A stretch of DNA of 64,000 nt from UBA6168 sp041741095 (lineage in GTDB: Bacteria; Bacteroidota; Bacteroidia; Chitinophagales; Saprospiraceae), in the NCBI GenBank assembly GCA_041741095.1, contig JBGSKQ010000095.1, positions 335,567 through 399,566 of the forward strand. The letters are read 5' to 3'. The stretch's first letter is position 1; each line of letters opens with the position of its first letter. Shown here piece by piece: positions 19,632 to 28,008 of the stretch. The position numbers and the translations under genes were made by a program. Under the pieces are notes generated by a model. That model had not been told where the DNA came from. It searched no databases and worked only from the letters and a program-made list of their open reading frames with translations.

Positions 19632-19661
19632 GCTGTCCCTCGCAAGGGGGACGGCTTTTTT
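19632..19661 (+). terminator. Terminator of the dockerin/cohesin-like gene
   Basis: Stem 19632-19640 with 19647-19655, with G-T wobble pairs, and an uninterrupted T-run at 19656-19661. The T-run is on the plus strand, so it serves the 1375-aa protein gene. The hairpin ends at the 3' edge of the convergent glutathione peroxidase gene. Confidence 0.75.
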
Positions 19662-20244
19662 ATTGGATGCCAACGGCTTTTTTGAATTCCGGATCGTCGG
19701 GTTTCACGCCAGAGGCGAAAAAGTTCGTCAATTCGCCCTGCTCGTTGACCACATATTTGCAAAAATTCCAGCTTGGCTCCTGGTCGTTCCAGCCATTTTT
19801 TTCCTTGTGCGAAAGCCATTGGTAAATTGGATGCTGGTCGTCGCCCTTCACGCTGATTTTTTCAAACATGGGAAAGGTCACGCCATAGTTTTTCTGGCAA
19901 AATTCAGCGATTTCGTCGTTGGTACCAGGCTCCTGGTGCATGAAGTTGTTGGCAGGAAAACCCAGCACCACCACTTGGTCGCCATGCGCCTTGTAAAATG
20001 CCTCCCAATCGGCATATTGTGGTGTGAAGCCACACTTGGAAGCCACGTTCAACAGGACGATTTTTTTGCCTTTAAATTGTTGAAAATCAACAGTTTGCCC
20101 ACCATCCAGCGGCGTCATTTCAAAATCGTAAAATGAAGAAGTGGAGGGTGGTGTGTCCGTTGGCCTGGTTTGCATTTCTTTTTGGTTGAAACAAGATGAA
20201 AGGGTGAAAAAGAAACAAATTGGTATGAGAAATTTTTTCATCAA
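19660..20244 (-). CDS. Glutathione peroxidase family lipoprotein
   Basis: 194-aa thiol peroxidase of the GPx family, likely thioredoxin-dependent as in most bacteria. The signal has the lipobox LSSCF, so it is predicted to be lipid-anchored in the envelope. The domain (from about residue 38) shows FYDFEMTPLDGG, KIVLLNVASKCGFTPQY with the peroxidatic Cys, VVLGFPANNFMHQEPG, FPMFEKISVKGDDQHPIYQWL and PSWNFCKYVVNEQG. The usual resolving-Cys region reads NDEIAEFCQKNYGV and has a Cys. GPx proteins are usually cytoplasmic or periplasmic and soluble, so the lipobox is a little unusual. Confidence 0.93.
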   Translation of the reverse strand: MMKKFLIPICFFFTLSSCFNQKEMQTRPTDTPPSTSSFYDFEMTPLDGGQTVDFQQFKGKKIVLLNVASKCGFTPQYADWEAFYKAHGDQVVVLGFPANNFMHQEPGTNDEIAEFCQKNYGVTFPMFEKISVKGDDQHPIYQWLSHKEKNGWNDQEPSWNFCKYVVNEQGELTNFFASGVKPDDPEFKKAVGIQ

Positions 20245-20450
20245 AATAGTTTTTTAGCTGATTTAAATTGCATTTTCACTCTAAACACGGCGAAAGGCCA
20301 TTGGTTGCTAAAATCCTTCATCCCAGTTCCTCAATCAGGGCCAATTCAGCTCAAGCACCTATCTTAGCCCTTCAAAATTTTTTTGTGAAATTGAAAAAAT
20401 AATATAGTCCAAATTGATTTACAAAAAACTGTTAATCAACATTTTGTAAG

Positions 20451-20484
20451 TTCATAGTTCATCATTCATCGTTCATCATTCACC
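20451..20484. repeat. Heptad repeat tract touching a start codon
   Basis: Five consecutive 7-bp units: TTCATAG, TTCATCA, TTCATCG, TTCATCA, TTCACCA. The last unit runs into the ATG of the following lipoprotein gene. It belongs to the family of NTTCATC-type arrays seen elsewhere in the window. Confidence 0.85.
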
Positions 20485-22626
20485 ATGCGTTTGCACATCT
20501 ACTTTTTATTTTTTTTGGTCTCCCTGCTTTCCTGTCAGGAGGATTTTCGGGAACCTATCGTGCCGATGGCCGAATTCAAGCTGGAACCGGGTTTTAAAAT
20601 AAACTGCACGGCTGCCGAACCACTTGTTGATACGCCCGTGGCCATTGATTTTGATGAAAAAGGGCGGATTTGGGCGGTCGAAATGCCGGGTTACATGCCC
20701 AATGTGGAGGGCTTGGGCGAGGATGAAGCCAATGGGAGTATTGTGATTTTGGAGGATCGGGACGGTGACGGGAAAGTAGATTTGAGGAAACCATTTTTGG
20801 ACAAACTCATCATGCCGAGGGCTTTATTGCTGGCCTACGGCGGCCTCCTTTACTGCGAACCACCCAAGTTGTGGTTTGTGGAAATAAACAATGACCTGCC
20901 CGGAAAACGGACCTTGGTGGACAGTAGCTATGCCCCCGGCTATAATCCTGAGTATCAGGCAAATGGGCTGCTTTATGGCCTTGACAATTGGATTTACAGC
21001 GCAGGTAGCGACAAGCGTTATCGGTTTAAAAATGGCCAATGGGCGATGGAAAAAACTGCCTACCGTAGCCAATGGGGCATAACCCAAGATGGGCATGGAC
21101 GGTTATTTTACAACAGCAATTCCGTGCAAATCATTGGCGACCAATATTTGCCGAATGTGATGGAAAACAACCCCGGCATAGCAGCTGAACATGCCTTGGG
21201 GCAGATTTTGACCGAAAATCAACGGGTTTTTCCCATACATCCAACCCTGGTGAACCGGGGCTACCTGGAGCACGAATTGGACAGCCTCGGCAGGTTGCGG
21301 AACTTCACATCTGCCTGTGGGCCAACGGTTTATATGGCGGATCAATTTCCAACAGAATTTTACGGGAATGCTTTCGTGTGTGCCCCGGAGGCCAATTTGC
21401 TGAAACGAAATTTGCTCTCAGAAGACGGGCAGGGTAGGGTATTGGGCCGCCAAGCCTACGATGACCATGAGTTTTTGGCTTCCAACAACGATACTTTCCG
21501 GCCTATCAACCTGAAAACTGGCCCAGATGGCTGCCTTTATGTGGTGGATATGCGGCACGGCATCATACAACACAAGGCTTATATGAGCTTGTATTTGAAA
21601 AATGAGGCAGTGAAAAAAGGATTGGATACGGTCATTGAAAAAGGCCGCATTTACCGTATATGTTTTGAAAAAAATCGGGTTGGAAAAACACAAGATTTAT
21701 CAAAATTAAGCAATAAGGAATTAGTGAATTTATTAGCCAATAAAAATGGTCATTTGAGAATAAAAGCGCAAGAATTATTGATTCATAAAAATGCTTTTGA
21801 TATTCAAAAAGAATTATTGAGAATAATCAATGAAAATACCAATGGATACGAAGCTTTACATGCATTGTGGACAATGGAAGGGTTGAATTTATTGGATGAT
21901 GAAATATTGATAAAAATATTAAAAACCGGGAATAATAAATTGATAGAACATACGCTCAAAATATTGCCACAAATAAGCACTCAAAATTCTCCTGTATATT
22001 CCAATATATTTTATGAATTGGTCAACAAAAAAAACAGGAATTTGGACATGAATATATTGGCCACTTTAGGGCAAGTTGGGTTTATGGAAGAGGAAGACAG
22101 GTACCTTTTGATGGGCAGCCTGTTGATGCGCTATCCAGTGGATTCTTTGGCCTGTGAAGCTGCTTTGAGCGGATTGGAAGGAAAGGAGGACAAATTTCAA
22201 GATTTTTTAAGCACTATTTTTGGCCAGCAAATGGATAAAAACCAATTGATATTCAGTTACTTACAAAAAAGCATTGAAAGCAGGAACAAGGAAAAAACCA
22301 ATAAAATAGAGCTTTTTGACCACAATGATATGCGGACGGCTGGCCTGAAACTTTATTCCCAATATTGCGCCGCCTGCCACAGGCCGGGAGGGGAGGGCAC
22401 ACCAAACCTTGCCCCCCCATTGCTGGGTTCTGCGGTGGTGAACGGGCCACAGGAAAAGCTGGCTGCGGTCATTTGGCATGGCAAATCGGAGCCAGTTTTA
22501 ATCAATGGCAATCTGGTCACTTTTAAAGAACCCATGCAGGCATTCAAAGATAACCCCGCCTGGGACGAAAAAATGCTGGAAGCCGTGGTGGCTTATGTTA
22601 AAAATGCTTTCGCAGAACCTGAATAA
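20485..22626 (+). CDS. PVC-type haem-c dehydrogenase-like lipoprotein
   Basis: 713-aa envelope lipoprotein (lipobox LLSCQ). The N-terminal part is a beta-propeller of the membrane-bound dehydrogenase type (FKLEPGFKINCTAAEPLVDT, VAIDFDEKGRIWAVEMPGY, ILEDRDGDGKVD, LLYGLDNWIYSAGSD), with Asp-rich blade motifs. A middle alpha-helical HEAT-like region (about 410-590) follows. The C-terminal monohaem cytochrome c domain has YCAACHRPGGEGTPNLAPPL, with the CxxCH at about residue 628 and a candidate Met ligand in KEPMQAF. Such proteins are suspected to oxidise sugars or polyols; no substrate can be named here. The middle region is more AT-rich than the flanks. sbcD follows after 9 bp and may be cotranscribed. 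Confidence 0.88.
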   Translation: MRLHIYFLFFLVSLLSCQEDFREPIVPMAEFKLEPGFKINCTAAEPLVDTPVAIDFDEKGRIWAVEMPGYMPNVEGLGEDEANGSIVILEDRDGDGKVDLRKPFLDKLIMPRALLLAYGGLLYCEPPKLWFVEINNDLPGKRTLVDSSYAPGYNPEYQANGLLYGLDNWIYSAGSDKRYRFKNGQWAMEKTAYRSQWGITQDGHGRLFYNSNSVQIIGDQYLPNVMENNPGIAAEHALGQILTENQRVFPIHPTLVNRGYLEHELDSLGRLRNFTSACGPTVYMADQFPTEFYGNAFVCAPEANLLKRNLLSEDGQGRVLGRQAYDDHEFLASNNDTFRPINLKTGPDGCLYVVDMRHGIIQHKAYMSLYLKNEAVKKGLDTVIEKGRIYRICFEKNRVGKTQDLSKLSNKELVNLLANKNGHLRIKAQELLIHKNAFDIQKELLRIINENTNGYEALHALWTMEGLNLLDDEILIKILKTGNNKLIEHTLKILPQISTQNSPVYSNIFYELVNKKNRNLDMNILATLGQVGFMEEEDRYLLMGSLLMRYPVDSLACEAALSGLEGKEDKFQDFLSTIFGQQMDKNQLIFSYLQKSIESRNKEKTNKIELFDHNDMRTAGLKLYSQYCAACHRPGGEGTPNLAPPLLGSAVVNGPQEKLAAVIWHGKSEPVLINGNLVTFKEPMQAFKDNPAWDEKMLEAVVAYVKNAFAEPE

Positions 22627-22635
22627 ATTCGCAAC

Positions 22636-23853
22636 ATGAAACTATTGCATACCTCCGATTGGCATTTGGGCCAAAAATTCATCTCCCGGGAACGGGAAGA
22701 CGAACACCGGATGGCCCTTGATTGGCTGGCAGAAACCATAAAAAATGAAAAAATCGAGCTGTTGATAGTGGCCGGCGATGTGTTCGATATCGGCAATCCG
22801 CCCAATTACGCCCGCTCGCTGTACTACAATTTTTTGAAAAAACTGTGGGGCAGCAGTTGCCGCCATATCGTCGTGACAGGTGGCAACCACGACTCGCCAC
22901 AAATGCTCAATGCCCCAAGGGAAGTGCTGCAAATATTGAACGTCCATGTCGTCGGCCATGCCCCGGAAGATTTGAGTGAAGGAATTTTAATTTTGAAAAA
23001 TGAAAAAAACGAGCCGGAGGCCATTGTCGCCGCCGTACCTTTTTTGCGGGATCAAGACCTGCGGCGGGTGGTATCGGGCGAGGCGGGCATGGAGCGCATT
23101 GATAAAATAAAGCAAGGAATTTTGGCGCATTATGCGGAACTGGGCCGACTGTCAGCCGAGTATTCCAATTTGAAAATACCCATCATCGCCACCGGGCACC
23201 TTTGTGTCACGGGGGCCGAATCCAGCGACAAACAAGACAATATTTACCTCGGAAATGTTGAAAATATTCGTGCCGACCAGTTTGCAAACGTATTTGATTA
23301 TGTGGCACTGGGCCATATCCACAGGGCGCAGGCGTTGGGTGGCATGAAGCACATCCGCTATTCCGGCTCCTTGATACCGCTGAGTTTTAGTGAAACCAAG
23401 GACGAAAAAACGGTGACAGTGGTGGAGTTTAAGCAAAACAAAATCAAGCAGTTATATGAGGTGGCAGTGCCAAGTTTCCGCCGCTTGAAAAGCATAGTCG
23501 GCAGCTTGGAGGAAGTGCAGGATCGGCTCGAAACCCTTCACGAAAAATACAAGGACCAGCCCTCGCCGTGGGTGGAGGTTATCGTGGAGTCCGAGAGCGT
23601 CATTCCAAATTTGAACGGCCTGTTGCAGGATTTTGTAAAAGAACTCAACCTCGACCTGCTGCGCACCCGCTTGAAATCCTCGCATTTTTCGTTGGACAGC
23701 CAGGTGGCGGGCTTAGAATTGGAAGACTTGTCTCCGCTTGATGTTTTTCAAAAAAAATGCGAAAGCGCTGGCCGCCCACCTGCGGAGATGGAGGATTTGG
23801 TTGCCACTTTTCAGGAATTGGAAATTTGGATGAACGAGAAAGAGGAACGGTGA
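22636..23853 (+). CDS. sbcD: Exonuclease SbcCD subunit D
   Basis: 405-aa nuclease subunit (Mre11 homologue) that cuts hairpins and protein-blocked DNA ends together with the SMC-like ATPase SbcC. Metallophosphoesterase motifs are complete: LLHTSDWHLGQ, VAGDVFDIGNPPN, VVTGGNHDSPQML, IIATGHLCVTG and YVALGHIHRAQ. The C-terminal capping domain (about 290-405) is present. Length fits SbcD. The expected partner sbcC is not adjacent: the next gene is DoxX on the opposite strand. Palindromic intergenic elements, natural SbcCD substrates, are common in this window. Confidence 0.96.
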   Translation: MKLLHTSDWHLGQKFISREREDEHRMALDWLAETIKNEKIELLIVAGDVFDIGNPPNYARSLYYNFLKKLWGSSCRHIVVTGGNHDSPQMLNAPREVLQILNVHVVGHAPEDLSEGILILKNEKNEPEAIVAAVPFLRDQDLRRVVSGEAGMERIDKIKQGILAHYAELGRLSAEYSNLKIPIIATGHLCVTGAESSDKQDNIYLGNVENIRADQFANVFDYVALGHIHRAQALGGMKHIRYSGSLIPLSFSETKDEKTVTVVEFKQNKIKQLYEVAVPSFRRLKSIVGSLEEVQDRLETLHEKYKDQPSPWVEVIVESESVIPNLNGLLQDFVKELNLDLLRTRLKSSHFSLDSQVAGLELEDLSPLDVFQKKCESAGRPPAEMEDLVATFQELEIWMNEKEER

Positions 23854-23859
23854 GCCGCT

Positions 23860-24279
23860 TTAATCCCAGGCACCATTTCCTTTGGAAAGGCTGTATTTTC
23901 CTGCCCCGATAAAAGCTACGGCCAAGCCGCTAAGCATCAGCAATACATTCAGTTCTATCATCCAGGCGCCATAGTCATTGAGTTTAAATGCAATATCACG
24001 GTGCGCCACCACGATGGTCATCAGCATGTTAAAGCCAATCAACAGGCCGCCTATCCGGCTGTATTTTCCGCCGATAACCAGTAGTGGGCCAATGAATTCG
24101 CCCAAAATAGTACCGTAGGCAATCCAGCCCGGCCAGCCGTTGTTGGCAGTTAGCTCGACGGTGCTGGCCATGCCGCCCGTTATTTTCCAGAAGCCATGTA
24201 AAAACAGCACAAAGCCAACTCCAAGCCGCAGCAGGAGTTTTCCGAGATCTGGGTTTTGTAAAGAGGTTTTAAAATTCAT
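23860..24279 (-). CDS. DoxX family membrane protein
   Basis: 139-aa four-helix inner-membrane protein of the DoxX/DoxD family. Helices lie around LGKLLLRLGVGFVLFLHGFWK, WIAYGTILGEFIGPLLVIGG, IGGLLIGFNMLMTIVVA and ELNVLLMLSGLAVAFIGAG. The family is associated with quinone-linked and redox processes, but a precise role here is unknown. The start at 24279 (MNFKTSLQNPDLG) was chosen because the longer frame upstream runs through an intergenic hairpin. It ends 6 bp from the convergent sbcD. Confidence 0.9.
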   Translation of the reverse strand: MNFKTSLQNPDLGKLLLRLGVGFVLFLHGFWKITGGMASTVELTANNGWPGWIAYGTILGEFIGPLLVIGGKYSRIGGLLIGFNMLMTIVVAHRDIAFKLNDYGAWMIELNVLLMLSGLAVAFIGAGKYSLSKGNGAWD

Positions 24280-24665
24280 ATTGTATTCATTTTCATTCTT
24301 TATAGATGAGCGCATTTGAAGATCATAGCATGTCATTTCGTCCCGATAGGAATCGAGAGGAGGGGTTATCAAACCCCGGCGTTCAGAACCCCGGGGTTTG
24401 ATAACTCCTCCTCCCGAAATGTGCTGTAATAGGCAAATTACGTTCATCAATTTCAAATGTGACTATCTTCAAAAGGCGCACAATCTACTGGCTGGGCTGT
24501 TTTCCCCAAACATTCAATGGCATATTTTCGTGGTTTTGAAAAATTATTTCACAAAAAGCCACTTTGGGAGCAACGCTGCTGTTACCTTTCTGTCCTTGTT
24601 TTCGTTCTTTAATTTTATCCACCCGGCCATCCGGCCATTTTTTTCAACCAAAAATTTCACTCGAT
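24280..24665. other. Spacer between DoxX and the PDZ protein, with a hairpin
   Basis: 386-bp divergent spacer. It contains a degenerate TCCCGATAGGAATCGAGA core at 24341-24358 and a 21-bp inverted repeat immediately after it. An isolated TGAC-N4-TTCA dyad at 24460 lacks the tandem spacing of the regulatory sites and is not called. Confidence 0.5.
24357..24413. repeat. 21-bp inverted repeat
   Basis: Arms 24357-24377 and 24393-24413 are complementary except for one position, separated by 15 bp rich in C and G. With no T-run, and between divergent genes, it is unlikely to be a simple terminator. It probably belongs to the window's palindromic element class. Confidence 0.75.
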
Positions 24666-26072
24666 ATGAAAAGATTTCTCCTTTCTACCGTTTGCTCGCT
24701 GTCATTTTTGCTCGCAGGGAATGTTTATCTGGCAGCCCAGCAGGACAGCCCTTCCTCCGATAAAATCATTGTCATCCAAAAGCAAAAGAACGACGATGGT
24801 ACGGTCATCGTCAAGAAAAAAAGGTTCAACAAGGGCGAGCCTTATGATTACTACATGAAAGAATTGGGCATTGTAAACAACCTCGAAACTGATATTGAAG
24901 TGACCCTTATAGGCGAGGAAGACGATGAAAACGTGGAATCTGGCGAAACGCTGATGATCATCCGGGAGGCGGGCCAGCATGAAATCAAAATTTCAGGCAA
25001 GGGCGATTTTGAAAAAGAATTGGAAAACATGAAGATTGAAATTGACCATGAAGAGAAGCATGGCAAGCACCATTATAAATACAACTACAACTACAATTAC
25101 AATTATGATTACAATTTCAACTTCGACCATGAGGGTGATAATTTAAAAGTAGTTGAGACTAAAAAAACATTCCTTGGCGTGTATCCAGAATCGGGCGACG
25201 AGGGAGTGTATCTCTCCGGCATCGTGCCAGGAAGTGGGGCAGAAAATGCAGGTTTGCAAGAGGGCGACATCTTGACCAGTATCAATGGAAGCAGCATCCG
25301 CAGCACGGGCGACCTGCACGATGAGTTGAATAAATATAAGGGAGGCGATGTGGTTTCGATAGCCTATTTGAGGGATGGCCAAGCTGCGACTGCCAAGGTT
25401 GAATTGACCGAAAAAACAAGCAAAAAATATGTGTCCGAGCGCAACCCATGCAAAGTTTTCTTGGGCGTCTATGTGGGCAATTATGGCAGCGGCGAGGAAG
25501 GCATAGGGGTGAACGGCCTGGTGGAAGGCGAGGGCTGGCCCGCCGAGAAAGCTGGCCTGCGCAAGGGTGACCGCATCGTTGCGTTGGACGGAATGCCAAT
25601 TTACGACCACGCTACCTTGGTTTCGGAGCGTGACAAGCACGAACCGGGCGAATTTTTTACCATCACCTACTTGCGTGACGGTGACTACCACGATGTGGAA
25701 GCGCAATTCAAATCTTGTCCAAAAGAAGATGAAGCCAAGCAGGAAGAACAAGTTGGCGAAAAAATAACCGAACAAACTACCCATCCAATCGAATTGATTG
25801 ACAACGAATTGCAATTGGAGGAACTGGCTGCTTTTCCGAATCCGACCTATGGCAATTTAAATGTGAGCTTCCGGGGCGCAGCCGTACCAACCACGGTAAC
25901 CATTACCGACATCACCGGGAAAGTAGTCCACAACGAGTCCATCCAAAATTTTGATGGCTATTACAGCAAAATGCTCAACATCGGCGCTAGCTCGCCCGGC
26001 AACATGGTGCTCAGCATCCGCCAGGATGGCAAGATACTTTCAACGCCTGTTGTATTGTTGAATAGGGCGTAG
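24666..26072 (+). CDS. Secreted protein with two PDZ domains and a T9SS-type C-terminus
   Basis: 468-aa exported protein. The start at 24666 gives a clear signal peptide (MKRFLLSTVCSLSFLLAG). After a charged region (about 25-130) comes a low-complexity tract near 135-155 in which Asn or Asp alternates with Tyr or Phe. Two PDZ domains follow: one at about 165-250 (FLGVYPESGDEGVYLSGIV, GAENAGLQEGDILTSINGSS) and one at about 260-345 (FLGVYVGNYGSGEEGIGVN, AEKAGLRKGDRIVALDG). The C-terminal domain (FPNPTYGNLNVSFRG to the end) is T9SS sorting-like. No protease domain is present, so it is probably a binding or scaffold protein. Confidence 0.88.
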   Translation: MKRFLLSTVCSLSFLLAGNVYLAAQQDSPSSDKIIVIQKQKNDDGTVIVKKKRFNKGEPYDYYMKELGIVNNLETDIEVTLIGEEDDENVESGETLMIIREAGQHEIKISGKGDFEKELENMKIEIDHEEKHGKHHYKYNYNYNYNYDYNFNFDHEGDNLKVVETKKTFLGVYPESGDEGVYLSGIVPGSGAENAGLQEGDILTSINGSSIRSTGDLHDELNKYKGGDVVSIAYLRDGQAATAKVELTEKTSKKYVSERNPCKVFLGVYVGNYGSGEEGIGVNGLVEGEGWPAEKAGLRKGDRIVALDGMPIYDHATLVSERDKHEPGEFFTITYLRDGDYHDVEAQFKSCPKEDEAKQEEQVGEKITEQTTHPIELIDNELQLEELAAFPNPTYGNLNVSFRGAAVPTTVTITDITGKVVHNESIQNFDGYYSKMLNIGASSPGNMVLSIRQDGKILSTPVVLLNRA

Positions 26073-26092
26073 GTTGTGTGAATTCAATTAAA

Positions 26093-26140
26093 ACCTCACC
26101 CCCAGCCCCACTTCTCAAGGAGAGGGGCTGGGGGTGAGGT
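26093..26140. repeat. GC-rich hairpin of a widespread dispersed type
   Basis: Perfect 17-bp arms (26093-26109 with 26124-26140), sequence type CCTCACCCCCAGCCCC, between the PDZ protein and the GHL10-type gene. Near-identical hairpins occur in many unrelated bacterial genomes, as I recall. It may also act as a terminator. Confidence 0.75.
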
Positions 26141-26314
26141 CTGGACGACCAAGTGAAAATCATCCAAGGACAAAAATGGGACGGCAATGTTGATTGCTGT
26201 CCCATTTTGTTTTTAATACCTTTACGGCCTTGAAAAATGTTTGGAATGGGATTAAATTTAGCGGGAAATACCCACCATTCCTTGCATCAAGCAATCATCA
26301 AACGTACCAAGCCC

Positions 26315-27880
26315 ATGAGGAAATTTTTACTTCCAGCCGTATTGGTTTTTTTGGTAAATGGCCTTTTTGCCCAAAACCCTCCCAAGCAGGATTTTCCGCC
26401 AAAAAGGGAATTCCGGGGGGCGTGGATAGCCACTGTGGCCAATATTGACTTTCCCGTCGCACCGACACTTAATAAGGAGGCCTTTGCCAAAGAATGGCTC
26501 GCAAACCTTGACATGTTGCACGAAGCAGGTTTCAATGCTGTACTGGTGCAGGTGCGGCCTGCTGGCGATGCGTTTTACAAATCCAAAATAGCACCCTGGT
26601 CAAAATACCTCACAGGCAAGGCCGGCGAAGCTCCCAATGATGGCTTCGATCCAATGCCTTTTATGGTGGAGGAGGCCCACAAACGCAACATGGAATTCCA
26701 TGCTTGGCTCAATCCTTACCGGGCCAGTATGGACACCATGACGGCCAACTTGGCCGGGTATCATCCATTCAAGCGCCACCCGGAGTGGTTTATCCGCTAT
26801 GGCGGTAAATTGTATTTCAATCCGGCCATTCCCGAAGTACGCAACTATATCACGGAAATAGTGATGGAAATCGTAACGGAATACAATGTGGATGCCGTCC
26901 ACTTCGACGATTATTTTTATCCGTACCCGGCGGGTGGCGAGCTTTTCCAGGATGCAAACGATTTTGCAAAATATGGCCTCGGCTACCACAGCCTGTCCGA
27001 TTGGCGGCGCAGCAACGTGGATGCGCTCATTTCACAGGTTTCTGTCATGATAAAAACCATGTCGCCGTACGTCAAATTTGGTGTTAGCCCATTTGGAGTT
27101 TGGAGGAATGCAGATAAAGATCCAATCCTGGGTTCGGCCACCCGTGCAGGCGTCAATACCTATGACGACCTGAGCGCCGATGTACGTGGCTGGCTGGAAA
27201 AAGGCTGGATTGACTACGTGGCCCCGCAGTTGTATTGGAACATTGGTTTTCCCGTTGCCGACTATGCCGTATTGCTGGACTGGTGGCGGAAAAACTCGTT
27301 TGATCGGAACGTTTACCCTGGTATCGCCGTGTATAAAATAGGCAACAACCCTGAGCCAGCCTGGAGCAAGCGGGACGAAGTTCCCAATCAAATAAAACTC
27401 AACCGCAGCACACCCGGCATTCAGGGCAGCATTGTTTACAACACAAGCTCCTTAAAAAAGAACCCGCTGGGCTTGTTGGATTCCTTGAAAAACCATTACT
27501 ATAAAACGCCTGCCTTGTTGCCGGAGATGTCTTATTTGGAAATTCCCAGCTCCGTTGCACCCAAGGTTTCCAACCCAAAGTACAAAAAAGGCGTACTTAC
27601 ATTCACTTGTAGCTTACCTGAAGCGGAAGAAAACGCCACCTACCTCGTCGTTTACCGCTTCGAAGACCGCGTGCCGGGCGACTACAACAACCCAGAAAAT
27701 ATCCTTGAAATCATCCCGCTAAATGGATTGAAAAAGGTATTGGTGGAGGATAAAGAAGTGAAGCAGGGGAAATCCTATACTTACGTAGCTTCGGCGATGA
27801 ACCGCCAACATACTGAAAGCCTCCTGAGCCAGTGGCACGCTGTTTTAATCAAAAAGAACAGGGCGAAGCGGCTGAAGTAG
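26315..27880 (+). CDS. GHL10-type (DUF187) glycoside hydrolase-like protein
   Basis: 521-aa exported protein; signal peptide MRKFLLPAVLVFLVNGLFAQ, for which the start at 26315 was chosen. A TIM barrel of the GHL10 family follows: FRGAWIATVANIDFP, FNAVLVQVRPAGDAFY, MEFHAWLNPYRASMD, VRNYITEIVMEIV, DAVHFDDYFYPYP, KFGVSPFGVW and WIDYVAPQLYWN. The acidic residues in HFDDYFYP and NPYRASMD are candidate catalytic or substrate-binding positions. Homologues act on cell-wall or polysaccharide glycans, and the C-terminal 90 residues form a fibronectin-like domain. The exact substrate is unknown. Confidence 0.9.
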   Translation: MRKFLLPAVLVFLVNGLFAQNPPKQDFPPKREFRGAWIATVANIDFPVAPTLNKEAFAKEWLANLDMLHEAGFNAVLVQVRPAGDAFYKSKIAPWSKYLTGKAGEAPNDGFDPMPFMVEEAHKRNMEFHAWLNPYRASMDTMTANLAGYHPFKRHPEWFIRYGGKLYFNPAIPEVRNYITEIVMEIVTEYNVDAVHFDDYFYPYPAGGELFQDANDFAKYGLGYHSLSDWRRSNVDALISQVSVMIKTMSPYVKFGVSPFGVWRNADKDPILGSATRAGVNTYDDLSADVRGWLEKGWIDYVAPQLYWNIGFPVADYAVLLDWWRKNSFDRNVYPGIAVYKIGNNPEPAWSKRDEVPNQIKLNRSTPGIQGSIVYNTSSLKKNPLGLLDSLKNHYYKTPALLPEMSYLEIPSSVAPKVSNPKYKKGVLTFTCSLPEAEENATYLVVYRFEDRVPGDYNNPENILEIIPLNGLKKVLVEDKEVKQGKSYTYVASAMNRQHTESLLSQWHAVLIKKNRAKRLK

Positions 27881-28008
27881 GGGTTTGTCTGTTGCAATGA
27901 CAAGGGGCATCGGAACTTTGATCCAGAGGTTGCGCCTTATCATTGCCGAAGGCAAACTGCTAAGAAACAAAAGAAGCCCCGTCTTGTGTGGTACACATCA
28001 CTAAGCCC

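Noticed and set aside
24460..24471. An isolated TGAC-N4-TTCA dyad
   Set aside because: No second dyad at 22-23 bp and no -7 element at the expected distance; expected by chance in 64 kb.
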